A stretch of DNA of 64,000 nt from an uncultured Thermoguttaceae bacterium (GCA_938084835.1 CALKER010000005.1:243968-307967); one strand, 5' to 3'. Counted from the first letter of the stretch, positions 39,301 to 49,072 are shown. The notes: generated by a model from the letters alone, not told the origin. Made by a program: numbers and translations.

Positions 39301-40081
39301 GGGGTTGTGTCCTCGGTTCCAACTGGGAGAGCTCCGAGTTCACCCTTAAAGCCGAGGTTACCTGAAAGCAGGCAAGGGGCCTGGCCAGTAGCGTTAGGGA
39401 CGAGTGGTCGCATCGGCCCAACGGTTGCCCTGCTAGAAATTTAGGTTTTTTGTCGCAGCAAAGAGGTTTTTCTGCGAAAAAGCACACAACAAGATCAGTC
39501 CTTTCCACCTGGTTTGATTGGCGCCAGCAACACAGGCGTTATATTCAGTCCCTTCGTCGCCCAAGGTCCTCGCGGACCAGACCCGGCAAATCGCGAAGGG
39601 GCGTAGGGCTCAGCACCTCGATCCGCATCGCATCGTTGACGACCCGGCAAATCGCGAAGGGGCGTAGGTTCAGCTTGGTCGCAAAGCGCAAAAATTCGGA
39701 TGGCCCAAGCAGTACTCGGATTTGACCCAGACACCTGTCGGGTTGAAATCGGTAAGTAGTCTTCAAAAGTTCTGCTGAGCCCCCCTTTGGGAGGAATTGA
39801 TACCGGTAATAAGCTCGGAAGGCATTTGTGTTTCGACAAATCCGATCCAGTTTGGCCTTTCAAAGTTTGGGAGGACGATGACAAACTCCTTTGGGCGTCC
39901 GCCGAGTCTCAGATGATGAAATCTGAGTGCCGGTTTACGCCGGAAAGAAAGTGGTGAAATAGGTAGTGACACGCAGGTTGACTTGATAGATCGGTCGATT
40001 GGGGCAAGTGTTTGAGCGTAAGTCTCCCGCTGGCGTGTGTGCGTTTTGTAGGTACGGTCAGGTTAGACGAGGGAAAATGGG
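39301..40081. other. Divergent spacer between the HD-GYP gene and murB
   Basis: 780 bp, no gene. It holds the exact 28-bp direct repeat described separately. Confidence 0.45.
39580..39668. repeat. Exact 28-bp direct repeat, two copies, 33-bp gap
   Basis: Copies at 39580-39607 and 39641-39668 begin GACCCGGCAAATCGCGAAGG and end GGCGTAGG. The 61-bp period has CRISPR-like geometry, but only two copies exist, 61 bp to either side holds no third, and no cas gene is near. Short similarity (CTCAGC/TTCAGC) continues past the copies, as in a local duplication. Confidence 0.85.
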
Positions 40082-40963
40082 ATGAAATCATTGTGGGAGG
40101 GACTGGAGAAAGTTGTTCGTCCTCAGGAACCGCTTGCCATGTACACGTGGTTCCAGTTAGGGGGCCCAGCCGAGTTTTTTGCAGAACCCACTACCGTGGA
40201 ACAATTGCAGACCATATATGCGCGGGCTCGAGATGCTGGTATCCCATTCCGCGTGCTCGGTGGAGGCTCGAATATCTTAGTTCGCGATGAAGGAGTTTCA
40301 GGGGTTGTGGTGCGACTTTCGGAACCAGCTTTCTGCCATATTCAGATCGACGGCGATACGGTCCGAGCCGGCGCGGGGGCGCTGCTTAGCCGGGTGGTGA
40401 CGACAACAGTACGAGAAGGCTGGGCGGGGCTGGAAAATTTGGTGGCTATCCCTGGCACTATCGGTGGGGCTTTACGCGGTAATACAGGGGCTCACGGCGG
40501 AGATATCGGCCAGTGGACACAAACCGTCACGGTGCTCACAGAGGACGGCGAAATCCGTCAACATGATCGCCGCCAACTGGTTTTTAGCTATCGCCGCAGC
40601 AATATCGACGATCCGGTCATTCTCGAGGCGCAATTCAGGTTGGAGGCGGAGGATCCCCGCCCGTTATCACGACGATTGCAGACGTTATGGATTGTTCGCA
40701 AAGCGCGACAGCCCATGGGGCACCAGTGTGCTGGGCTGATCTTCCGCGACCCCAGGGGAACCACGGCAGCTGATTTGATCGAGCAGGCAGGCCTTCGCGG
40801 TGCAAGGATCGGTGGCGCGGTGGTCAGCGATCGTCATGCCAACTTCATTGTGGCCGAACCAGAGTGCACAGCCGCGGACGTCCTGAGGTTAATAGAGCTC
40901 ATTCGGAACCAGGTCAGCCAGCGACTGGGGATCGATCTGGAACTGGGACTTGAGATCTGGTAA
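40082..40963 (+). CDS. murB: UDP-N-acetylenolpyruvoylglucosamine reductase (MurB)
   Basis: A cytoplasmic FAD enzyme of peptidoglycan precursor synthesis, 293 residues. FAD-binding motifs: YTWFQLGGPAEFFAEP, FRVLGGGSNILVRDEG and AIPGTIGGALRGNTGAHGGDI. The active-site arginine is Arg171 in FSYRRS, and the C-terminal glutamate is in ELGLEIW. The segment that normally carries the catalytic serine (or cysteine) in AGS/AGC-x-FKNP reads CAGLIFRDP, so the proton donor is Leu219; Cys216 is the nearest substitute. The type IIb-like length is normal. The ATG at 40082 follows AGGGAAAATGGG. A terminator follows at 41044. MurB shows the organism makes, or once made, peptidoglycan. Confidence 0.93.
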   Translation: MKSLWEGLEKVVRPQEPLAMYTWFQLGGPAEFFAEPTTVEQLQTIYARARDAGIPFRVLGGGSNILVRDEGVSGVVVRLSEPAFCHIQIDGDTVRAGAGALLSRVVTTTVREGWAGLENLVAIPGTIGGALRGNTGAHGGDIGQWTQTVTVLTEDGEIRQHDRRQLVFSYRRSNIDDPVILEAQFRLEAEDPRPLSRRLQTLWIVRKARQPMGHQCAGLIFRDPRGTTAADLIEQAGLRGARIGGAVVSDRHANFIVAEPECTAADVLRLIELIRNQVSQRLGIDLELGLEIW

Positions 40964-41043
40964 AAGCTCGTAAACCGAAGTGGTGGCACGCCTCGGCCCG
41001 AAAAAGGGTGGATAAAACCGCGAAGGCAGCCCTTCGTAAAACG

Positions 41044-41071
41044 CCACCCAATGCCACAGGGTGGGGTTTTT
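41044..41071 (+). terminator. Intrinsic terminator after murB
   Basis: A perfect 6-bp stem CCACCC/GGGTGG with a 9-base loop is followed by GGTTTTT, 80 bp after the murB stop. Confidence 0.75.
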
Positions 41072-41312
41072 AGCAGGGAGGGGCTACTCGGTAAGCCTTT
41101 AGTTAAGCTTCCGTGCTTAGGAAAAAAGCACCTTCAACTGCGGGAAGGGTGGGGAGGCATGCCACGCTGGATGAGGCATGCAAAACTGTGGACACATCGC
41201 CTGGGATACATAAGGTTGATGCTCCCGGCCGTTACGAATTTCAGAAGTGTTCTTGTCCACAGGAGGGCGTGTAGGCCGACAAAGTTGACGATGGCAAGAA
41301 AAGGCCACGTTG

Positions 41313-42119
41313 ATGCACGAGGTACCTCAATTTGACTCAGGAAGGAGGGAGCCGGTGCCACCGTATGTTTATGAATTCCCTCGACCAGCGGTAACGGTCG
41401 ACTGCATCATATCTAGTTTCGACGGGGAGCGAATGTGGGTCCTTTTGATCGAAAGGAAGAAGGATCCCTATGCCTCGTGCTGGGCTTTCCCAGGGGGCTT
41501 TATCGAAATTGACGAGCCGCTGGAGACAGCCGCCCAAAGGGAGCTTTTGGAAGAAACTGGGCTCCGGGTGGCAGATCTCGAGCAATTTCGTGCCTACGGG
41601 GCGCCTGGTCGGGACCCTCGCGGCCGCACGGTGGCTGTAGTTTTCTATGGCTTTTGCCCCTGGGAGAAACGTCAGGTCCGAGGCGGCGATGACGCTAAAA
41701 ACGCCGCGTGGTATCCGTGGGATCGCGTCCCCCCTTTAGCTTTCGATCACGATCAGATTTTGACCGATTTCTGTCGCTTTCTTCGGTTAAAAGCCCAAGT
41801 GGCCCCAGTGGGACGCCATCTGTTGCCTAAGAACTTCACCCTTTCCCAACTTCACCAGCTGTACCAGGCGATCATGGGCGAGGAAACCACAGCTGCGTAT
41901 CTATGCCAACTGATCAAGAAGGCGGGGCTCCTGCTTCCGGCGTCAGGGGACAATTCTACCTGTAAGCGGGGAAATGGGCTTTTCCGCTTCGATTTGCGGC
42001 GGTACCGCCTGCTTGAACGAGTCGGCTTGCACAGAAATGAATCGGGACGGCCCCTGCGCGACTCATGTGGAAAAAAACTCCGTCGACCTGCCGGCCGCAA
42101 GCAAGCTCCGCCCTCTTAG
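41313..42119 (+). CDS. Nudix hydrolase with NrtR-like C-terminal winged helix
   Basis: 268 residues. The Nudix box is intact (GFIEIDEPLETAAQRELLEE then TGL), preceded by AVTVDCIISSFDGERMWVLLIERKKDPYASCWAFPGG. From about 165 comes a region like the NrtR winged helix: LLPKNFTLSQLHQLYQAIMGEE..., LCQLIKKAGLLLP, FRFDLRRYRLLE. NrtR proteins sense ADP-ribose and repress NAD-related genes, often with a broken Nudix box; here the box is complete, so it may be an ADP-ribose pyrophosphatase, a regulator, or both. No NAD gene is adjacent. The start is the ATG at 41313 (the TTG just before it is in frame). The last 50 residues are basic and probably disordered. Confidence 0.87.
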   Translation: MHEVPQFDSGRREPVPPYVYEFPRPAVTVDCIISSFDGERMWVLLIERKKDPYASCWAFPGGFIEIDEPLETAAQRELLEETGLRVADLEQFRAYGAPGRDPRGRTVAVVFYGFCPWEKRQVRGGDDAKNAAWYPWDRVPPLAFDHDQILTDFCRFLRLKAQVAPVGRHLLPKNFTLSQLHQLYQAIMGEETTAAYLCQLIKKAGLLLPASGDNSTCKRGNGLFRFDLRRYRLLERVGLHRNESGRPLRDSCGKKLRRPAGRKQAPPS

Positions 42120-42306
42120 GAGGCAAGGCTACTTGCAGGGTTTGACACCAGTTTTAAGTTAGGGAAAGCTATCCACGAGGGACTTAAAGTAGTAACAGCT
42201 GGAGACTGCCTATTTTCCAAACGCCGATACCGGTCTTTTACACGCCCATTTTCGACCCGTCTTTCGGGTGAAAACCTCCTTGCCAGGTAAAAATGGGGCA
42301 GTGGCG

Positions 42307-45300
42307 CTACGGGACCCGGGAGAGTTCCGGAGCAAGCGCTCCATGAGGCTCGCCGACTAGCTCTTCTTCCGGCCATTCAACGGTCACGGGTCCCTCCGGG
42401 GCGATTTCCGGTCCTTTCACAAGCCAGAAGTAACTTAGGTAGAGAACTGGTGTGAAAATCAGCACGGCAACCGTCCCCGCCATCAGTCCGAAGCATAAAC
42501 TGATAGCCATGGGGATAAGAAACTGTGCCTGCAAGGAGCGCTCCAGCAGAAGGGGAGTTAACCCGCCGATGGTGGTAAGCGACGTCAATAGCACAGGTCG
42601 GAGACGGCGGCGACCGGCCTCCACCAAACTACGTCGTAAGGGCGATCCCGCTTCCACCCGCTTGTTGATAAAGTCAATGAGCACGATGGAGTCATTGACC
42701 ACAACCCCTGCCAAAGCCACCATTCCGAAAAGACTAAGGAGGGATATCTCATAGCCCAGGAGCAAATGTCCCCATGCAGCGCCCGCAAGGCCGAAGGGGA
42801 TGATAAACAGCATCATCAGCGGCTGCCCGTAGGAACGAAATTGTACAGTCAGCAGCGTGTACATTGCCGCCAAGGCAAAGAGAAACCCGTAACGCAAGCC
42901 GCGTAAGGACTCGTTTGTTTGTTCTTGGATACCTTCCCAGCGCATGGAGATGCCCCGAAACTCTTCCTGAGCCAACAGTGGTTGGAGAAAATTTCGCTGG
43001 AAATTGGTAATTATTTCCCGGGCATTTGCTACCTTTTCGTCGACATCGGCCGTGATGGTGATTGCGCGGCGCTGCTCTTGCCGTAGAATTCGGGAATAAC
43101 CGCGCTTAAGCTCGATGTGGGCAAGCTCTCCCAGAGGTAGCTCGCTTCCGGTCCGGGTTCTGACACGAATTTCCTTTAGCATGTCCAGATGATAGCGTTC
43201 CTCCGGAGGATAGCGGACCATCAGTTTGACCTCGTGTCGACCACGCTGAAGCCGCATGACCTCCTCTCCGTAATAAGCTGCTCGGATGGTGTTTGCCACC
43301 TCGGCTAAGGTGACTCCCAAAGCTTTGCCGGAGTCTTTCAAGCGAATTTGGAACTCCCATTTGCCTGTGCGCCGGTCATCGGCGATATCGAAAACACCAG
43401 GGTACTCGGCAAGGCGCTGTTTACAAAGGTCGGCCAGTTTTTCGAGGAGCGGCATTTTCTCTGGTGGAGCCAAGAGCTTAAACTCGATGGGGGTCCCCCC
43501 GGGTGATCGGGCCTCGGCACGGAAGATGATGCTTTCGGCGCCGGGGAACTGCCCGGCTTCTTCCCGCCACATGCGGATCACCTCTTCGCTGGTGACGTCG
43601 CGATAGGCCAAATCGACCAACTCCACGCCCACAGCACCGGTATGGCTTCCCATCACCTCCACCCGTGGCCCAAACTGCCCGAGGACATTGGTATCGCCCA
43701 CCGCGCGGTGGGTGACCAAAACCAGCGGTCGGCCAGGGCGCGAAAAGCGTTCGTGAATTCGCCAAATGGCTGACTCTAGACGCCGGGTGGCTTCGTCGGT
43801 GACATGTTCCGGCGTGCCATCCGGAAACGTGATCTGGGCCTGAATGTTATTCGCATCCATTTTCGCAAAGGCATTAAACTTGATAATGCCCCCGGCGACC
43901 ATCCCCCAGGTGATCAAAAGCACACTGAGGCCGGCGGCCCAAATCGTTGCAGGATTGTCAAGAGACCAATTGAGAAACGGTGTGTAAATTCGATTGACCA
44001 CAAACGTTAAAGCAGCATCTGCCAGACGATTAAGTCCTCGTGTGACTCTACCAGCCCAGGGAATGACCACACTGAGGATTACCACAGCCTGGACAATCAC
44101 TACCGCTGTGGAGGGAAGGAGGGCCGCGTAGAGGACTGCCGATCGGAAGAATTCGGCACTTGTGGATGCGGTCCACGGAATAGGCGGGGGAGCTACGGCC
44201 ATAACACTCAGAAGGACTACTGCCCCTACGACCAAAATCAACGTCACGGGCAGAGGGAGCTTCTGCCAAAAGTTTGTCCACCCATAAAGCCAGCGGCGGG
44301 GCGCTTTCTTCGGCTCGTGTCCCAGGTGACACGGAAGGATAAACGTGGCCTCAAGAAAGGAAACTGCCAGCATGGTGATGACCGCTACCGGGAATATGGC
44401 GATAAATTTGCCAATGAGGCCGGGCACAAACATCAGGGGAAGAAAAGCCACAATGGTCGTGGCTATCGAGTTGCACACAGCAGGAAGCACCTCCCACGTG
44501 CCGTCGTAGGCTGCTTGGGCAAAGCTCTTTCCCATTCGCCGATGGGTGAAGATATTCTCACCTATGACAATGCCGTCATCCACCAGAATGCCAAGTGCCA
44601 CCAGAAAAGAAAACATCGACATCATGTTAAGGCTATCCCCGTTCAGGTACATCACGCCTGCAGTGGTCAGGATAGCCACCGGCAGCCCCATCGCCACCCA
44701 AAAGGCCAAGCGGATTTCCAGAAACAAAGCCAGGAGAAGAAAAACAAGGATAAGGCCTTGAACTCCGTTGCGGGTGAGAAGTTCCAATCGCTGAGCGACC
44801 AAAACGGACACATCCGACCAGGTCAGAAGCTCATATCCTGGCGGGAGTTGCAGACCGCCCGGCGTATTGACGTTGGCCACAAAATCTTTCACCTCGCGGG
44901 CGATGGCCAGGAGGTCCTCGGCGGCTGTTTTTTCTACAGAAATAACCACCCCAGGGCGACGATTAATCCGCGTAATGGCTGCGGTGTCGACAAAATGATC
45001 ACGGACGCGGCACACATCTCCTACCTTAAGGACGAGGCCATCGGGCTGGGTAATTAAGGGCAGTTGGGCAATTTCGTGACCGGTGAGGAACTTGCTTTTG
45101 CCCCGGAGGATGACCTCCTGACTTCGGCTACGCAGGGTTCCGCCAGGTAGCTCGACGTTTTGTGCGCGGAGAATTTCGGCCACCTGCTGCAAAGACAAAC
45201 CGTACTGGCGCAGCGCCTTTTCCGATACCTCCACGTCTATTTGAAAGCTTGGGCTGCCGATGATCTCTGCCTGGCTGACACTGGGCAGGTCCAGGAGCGC

Positions 45301-45798
45301 ATCGCGTACTTGTTCGGCGATTTCCCGCAGCTGCCAACGAGCCGCGGGATCATCGCGGTCCGGCCCCACGAGCCCCACGCGAATCACTCCTCGGCGAAGC
45401 GTCACTTGTTTGATAACGGGATCTTCGGCAAGTTCCGGCAAGCTGGGGATGCGGTCAATTTCGGCCCGAACCTCGTTCAACACGCGTTGGGGATCGCGGA
45501 CGTAGGAGTGAAGCTCGATGACAACCGTGCCGGACCCTTCCATGGCCACCGAGTTAACCTTCTTGACACCCGCTATAGGCAGCACCGCTTCTTCAATTTT
45601 TTGACAGATTCCTTCTTCCACCTCCGCCGGGCTCGCCCCAGGGTAGGGCACGGTCACCAGAATCATCTCCAACTCGAATTCGGGAAATACCTCGCGTCGG
45701 AGGGACATCAGGGCGATTAGCCCTAGGATGATCGTCCCCGCCATGATGCTATTCATGGTGGGGGCGTTGCGGATAGCCCATCGAATCAACGCTTTCAT
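42307..45798 (-). CDS. RND efflux transporter, inner-membrane subunit (AcrB/HAE1-like)
   Basis: 1163 residues, with 12 expected membrane segments and two large periplasmic loops. MKALIRWAIRNAPTMNSIMAG, PYPGASPAEVEEGICQKIEEAV, the TM4 proton-relay pair in LGILVDDGIVIGENIF, and SLFGMVALAGVVVNDSIVLIDF in the second half are typical. A proton antiporter for drugs, lipids or metals; the substrate cannot be predicted. Its ATG overlaps the stop of the adaptor gene (ATGA), so the two are translated together. No TolC-type outer-membrane channel is in the window. Confidence 0.95.
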   Translation of the reverse strand: MKALIRWAIRNAPTMNSIMAGTIILGLIALMSLRREVFPEFELEMILVTVPYPGASPAEVEEGICQKIEEAVLPIAGVKKVNSVAMEGSGTVVIELHSYVRDPQRVLNEVRAEIDRIPSLPELAEDPVIKQVTLRRGVIRVGLVGPDRDDPAARWQLREIAEQVRDALLDLPSVSQAEIIGSPSFQIDVEVSEKALRQYGLSLQQVAEILRAQNVELPGGTLRSRSQEVILRGKSKFLTGHEIAQLPLITQPDGLVLKVGDVCRVRDHFVDTAAITRINRRPGVVISVEKTAAEDLLAIAREVKDFVANVNTPGGLQLPPGYELLTWSDVSVLVAQRLELLTRNGVQGLILVFLLLALFLEIRLAFWVAMGLPVAILTTAGVMYLNGDSLNMMSMFSFLVALGILVDDGIVIGENIFTHRRMGKSFAQAAYDGTWEVLPAVCNSIATTIVAFLPLMFVPGLIGKFIAIFPVAVITMLAVSFLEATFILPCHLGHEPKKAPRRWLYGWTNFWQKLPLPVTLILVVGAVVLLSVMAVAPPPIPWTASTSAEFFRSAVLYAALLPSTAVVIVQAVVILSVVIPWAGRVTRGLNRLADAALTFVVNRIYTPFLNWSLDNPATIWAAGLSVLLITWGMVAGGIIKFNAFAKMDANNIQAQITFPDGTPEHVTDEATRRLESAIWRIHERFSRPGRPLVLVTHRAVGDTNVLGQFGPRVEVMGSHTGAVGVELVDLAYRDVTSEEVIRMWREEAGQFPGAESIIFRAEARSPGGTPIEFKLLAPPEKMPLLEKLADLCKQRLAEYPGVFDIADDRRTGKWEFQIRLKDSGKALGVTLAEVANTIRAAYYGEEVMRLQRGRHEVKLMVRYPPEERYHLDMLKEIRVRTRTGSELPLGELAHIELKRGYSRILRQEQRRAITITADVDEKVANAREIITNFQRNFLQPLLAQEEFRGISMRWEGIQEQTNESLRGLRYGFLFALAAMYTLLTVQFRSYGQPLMMLFIIPFGLAGAAWGHLLLGYEISLLSLFGMVALAGVVVNDSIVLIDFINKRVEAGSPLRRSLVEAGRRRLRPVLLTSLTTIGGLTPLLLERSLQAQFLIPMAISLCFGLMAGTVAVLIFTPVLYLSYFWLVKGPEIAPEGPVTVEWPEEELVGEPHGALAPELSRVP

Positions 45799-47564
45799 GG
45801 AAGGGATCTCGCTTCAGCAACGGTTCCTTCGTTGGCCACTAACGGTGTGGTTACCACATAGGAGTGGGCTTCCAAATAACCGGGCCGTGCTGGAACTAAA
45901 ATTTCCCGCACCTGGCGAAAGCCAAACGGAGCGCCCGGGGGAAGTTCCAGCACTGGCTCGGGCAGAAGGTTTGGCCCCTCGGGGGTCATTAGGTAAAAAA
46001 ACCCGTCTCTAACTTGGAGTTGCGTACCGTCCAGGGCGAGCGGTCCCCGGTCAGTCAAAATCGTTATCCGGCCTTCGTAGAGCACTTCGGGTGAATTGTT
46101 TGGTTGGCGGACGCGAATAAGCCGCCCATTTTCGAAGCGAAGCTCCTTACCGTCGATTACGTGCTCCTGACCTTCGTGGGCAAAGACAAGCGAGATGAGC
46201 CGGCGGCTGGCTACCGGGGCCACTTCTACTCGGAAGATTCGTCCACGACGTTTTTCCTCCACATGCAACTGACTCTCCGGCGAGGAGACTTCCCGTGAGG
46301 GGTCGGCCGCTAGTGGTGGAGTTCCTGTACCTGCGGTAGATGCCGGTTGGTCGGACAGGCCTTCAGGATCAAATCGCCAGACCCAATTTCCCGGCTGAAG
46401 GGCTTCCTCTGGCACTGCCAGAATGGGCACCGTGGAGGGTAAATGGATACGCAGAGACACAAACATACCGCGCAGAAGGGCGGGCGGGCCTGCCGGCACA
46501 CGCCATCCCCCGGGAACGCGCAAAGGTCGGCTCAAGCGGGCCTGGGGCACTAGCACTCGGCATGGCACGGTTCGGGTAGCTTCGTTCAAACCAGCATGCT
46601 CGTAGCGCCAAAGGATTCCATCCCAGGCGAATTCCGCCCCATCGATTTCGTGCACCACCGTCACTGGAAGCTCCGGCAGTCGGTAGGCCTGGCCGGGATC
46701 CGAGGACAGTTCCTGAGATTTTCCCGACCCGGCTGCCGCCCAAATCCAACTGAGTTGATCGCGGCGGAGACTGACCCGCACCTCCGTCTTGGAAACATCT
46801 TCTAACACCACCAGCACAGTGCCCGCGCGGACATAGTCGCCCACCTCTGTCGTTTCGCGGATAACAACGGTTTCTACCTCCGAAGGGGAATAGATTTCCG
46901 TGCGTGCCAAACGTGTCTTTGCTTCCGCTAATTGAACTTGGGCCCGACTCAACGCAGCCTGAAGGCCATCTCGGCGAGCCTGGGCCGACCGCAGCTGGTT
47001 CTGGAGTGTGACCAGGGCATTCTCCGCCTTGAGCACGGCCCGTTTGGCCTGCTCGAAAGTCTCGTCGCTGATAATGCGATTTCGATGCAACTCTTCTTGC
47101 CGGGCAAAGGTACGTTTCTCAAGCTCAAAGTCGGCCTGCGCAACCCGCAGCAACTCTTTTACATTGGCGATTTCCACATCCAGCTGCTCAAGAGCATTCT
47201 GTGCCTGACGAACCTCCTGCTCTAAGCGATTCACCTGAAGCTGATAATCCGTGGGGTCGATCCTTAGGAGCAACGTCCGGGGAGGAACGTAAAGACCTGC
47301 GCGGCAGAGATCAGCCTTGTACACCACCGTGCCGTCCACTTGAGCTGCCAACTGAATCTCGCGGTGGGGGACCACAACTCCGTCGGCTTGAATTTCGAGA
47401 GGCCCAGTGTGTAGTCGGACCTCAGCCACATCGACCACCGGCACAAGCTCAACTCGCGGGATGCGGGCTTCGCTGGGACGCAGCATCACCAGTCCTAGCG
47501 CCACGGCAATCCCCACAACGAGGATGATCGCGGGCATTATCGTCCGCCACATGGTTCCACCCAT
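45795..47564 (-). CDS. RND periplasmic adaptor (membrane fusion protein) with extended C-terminus
   Basis: 589 residues. The N-terminal anchor (MWRTIMPAIILVVGIAVALGLVM) is followed by a lipoyl-like half (VVVPHREIQLAAQVDGTV), an alpha-helical hairpin (about 115-225, LEQEVRQAQNALEQLDVEI and AENALVTLQNQLRSAQARRD), then ARTEIYSPSEVETVVIRETTEVGDYVRAG. Typical adaptors have 350-420 residues; here a Pro/Thr-rich linker and about 150 more residues follow, with repeated strands (ILTDRGPLALDGTQL). I use the ATG at 47564 because GGGAG lies 7 bases upstream; a GTG at 47624 adds 20 residues. It links the pump to an outer channel encoded elsewhere. Confidence 0.92.
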   Translation of the reverse strand: MGGTMWRTIMPAIILVVGIAVALGLVMLRPSEARIPRVELVPVVDVAEVRLHTGPLEIQADGVVVPHREIQLAAQVDGTVVYKADLCRAGLYVPPRTLLLRIDPTDYQLQVNRLEQEVRQAQNALEQLDVEIANVKELLRVAQADFELEKRTFARQEELHRNRIISDETFEQAKRAVLKAENALVTLQNQLRSAQARRDGLQAALSRAQVQLAEAKTRLARTEIYSPSEVETVVIRETTEVGDYVRAGTVLVVLEDVSKTEVRVSLRRDQLSWIWAAAGSGKSQELSSDPGQAYRLPELPVTVVHEIDGAEFAWDGILWRYEHAGLNEATRTVPCRVLVPQARLSRPLRVPGGWRVPAGPPALLRGMFVSLRIHLPSTVPILAVPEEALQPGNWVWRFDPEGLSDQPASTAGTGTPPLAADPSREVSSPESQLHVEEKRRGRIFRVEVAPVASRRLISLVFAHEGQEHVIDGKELRFENGRLIRVRQPNNSPEVLYEGRITILTDRGPLALDGTQLQVRDGFFYLMTPEGPNLLPEPVLELPPGAPFGFRQVREILVPARPGYLEAHSYVVTTPLVANEGTVAEARSLP

Positions 47565-48114
47565 CACGAATCTCCCACTACTGGTAGCTTCATGCCAAAA
47601 GGTAGGGATATCCACCTTTGACACAGAACCGGTGCCAACGATCCCGCCTCCTGAAATCGGCGGTGCGTCTTTTGACCTCCATCGTTTTTCGGGGTGAAGC
47701 CGCAGGGCAGGTCGCCCGTGTCGTTGCGTCCTTTATTTCTTGATGTCCCTCGCACCTCTGGCAGCCGGTAGTGCCACCGAGGTGGCGCGCCCTCCTAGCC
47801 GAGACTGCTTCATCCACACGACTGTCAACAGCAAATCCGCAGTAAGGCGAAAGCGTTTTTGGTGCACCACGGAAGAATTTTCCGTCACGCTATAGCTACA
47901 GTCATTTTCCCGCCACTCTATACAGGGAATAACCTCTGAGCTTTCACAATCGTGGACAACTTCACCGACTAATCGGCACTTACGGCACAACTCACAAGGT
48001 TGTCGACGCCTAGCCCGATAAATTTTTCTGACGGTTTCCCAAAGTCTGGACCTAAAGGTTTTAGGCCATGCAATGGATCTCCGACCGAGCGACGTACCCC
48101 ACACTTTATCGGGT
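47565..48114. other. Spacer between TetR and adaptor genes
   Basis: About 550 bp. A 143-codon minus-strand frame (47733-48164) includes CELCRKCR and CESSEVIPC but overlaps the TetR 3' end, has no good start and is not called. No terminator seen. Confidence 0.45.
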
Positions 48115-49008
48115 CTAACTTCGTTTTGAGCTCGATGTAAGTCTGGAGGAGTGCTTCTCGGCAACAGTAGCCAGAAATTCTTTCCGCTGCTTGCTATCCA
48201 GGCGTGCGGGTGTCTCTACGCTCTCCAGGGCGCAGGGTGCTAAAGACGCGTCCGATACCTCGTTTATTGCGGACATTTCGTTGGCTGTCGAACTGGGTTG
48301 TTCATCGAATTTGCGGGGATTCTTTAGGGCAGCCGTAGCTTCCGGCGGCGTCTGAGCCTCCTGTGACAGTTCGGCCCAAGAGCCAATGGGTGGGCCTGCT
48401 CCTAAAGCCGCCAACGAGAACCTGGTGATGTGATCGACAAGTTTGTCCACACTACACAATTCTCGAAATTTTTCCGCACCCAAGACCACGATGAGCACTT
48501 TTCGTGCCGTGCGATAGTACACGCATTGGGCCACAATACTAAGCATGGTCCGCAGGAGGAGATCCTCCGGAATCTGCGGCGGGAGAAGTTCTTGGCAAAT
48601 GCTGCGGAGAACTTCCATTCCCGCGCGAAAATGATGCCGAATCATCGACTGACATACGGGAGTGGGATTAAGCACCTCACGAAGAAGGAGTTCCTCCTGC
48701 CACGAATGGGGATCCAGCTGAAGGACCCGCTCCACCATTGTGGCCACAAAGCTGCGGAGCTTCTCGGCAGGCGCAGTGTCCGGAGTCCAGGAGGGATAAA
48801 ACGGCGACTGAGTGAACTTGACGGGATGGGCGGACGCAACGGTCTCGCGATAAAGGTTTTCCTTACTTCCGAAGTAATAGTTGACGGCTGCAACATTAAC
48901 ACCAGCCTTCCGGCAAATTTCCCGCACTGTGGCAGCCTGAAAACCTTTTCGGGCAAAGATTGGTCCTGCCGCCCGGATGATTCGCTGACGAATTTCGGAG
49001 TCGGTCAT
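48115..49008 (-). CDS. TetR-family regulator (CerR/CecR-like)
   Basis: 297 residues. The HTH domain is IRQRIIRAAGPIFARKGFQAATVREICRKAGVNVAAVNYYFGSKENLY (about 5-52). The ligand domain includes KLRSFVATMVERVLQ, SWQEELLLREVLNPT and RTMLSIVAQCVYY, as in the CerR/CecR (YbiH) group. A Ser/Pro-rich tail of about 85 residues makes it longer than usual. It lies upstream of the RND adaptor and pump on the same strand, separated by 550 bp. A -10 box and two matching palindromes lie in front of it, so it most likely represses itself and perhaps the pump. The ATG at 49008 has a weak ribosome site. Confidence 0.9.
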   Translation of the reverse strand: MTDSEIRQRIIRAAGPIFARKGFQAATVREICRKAGVNVAAVNYYFGSKENLYRETVASAHPVKFTQSPFYPSWTPDTAPAEKLRSFVATMVERVLQLDPHSWQEELLLREVLNPTPVCQSMIRHHFRAGMEVLRSICQELLPPQIPEDLLLRTMLSIVAQCVYYRTARKVLIVVLGAEKFRELCSVDKLVDHITRFSLAALGAGPPIGSWAELSQEAQTPPEATAALKNPRKFDEQPSSTANEMSAINEVSDASLAPCALESVETPARLDSKQRKEFLATVAEKHSSRLTSSSKRS

Positions 49009-49072
49009 GGTTTTGGGACTCGCCTGCCAAACGGGTTTTCTTCCCTCTCCAATCTTTACCCCGGCATGAGGA

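Noticed and set aside
39580..39668. CRISPR array
   Set aside because: Only two repeat copies, no third at the same period on either side, no leader and no cas genes.
44317..45057. 246-codon open frame antisense to the RND pump
   Set aside because: Histidine/lysine-rich shadow of the pump gene, no motif.
47733..48164. 143-codon frame with CELCRKCR
   Set aside because: Overlaps the end of the TetR gene, no ribosome site, cysteine spacing not a known zinc ribbon; frames of this length occur by chance in other spacers here.
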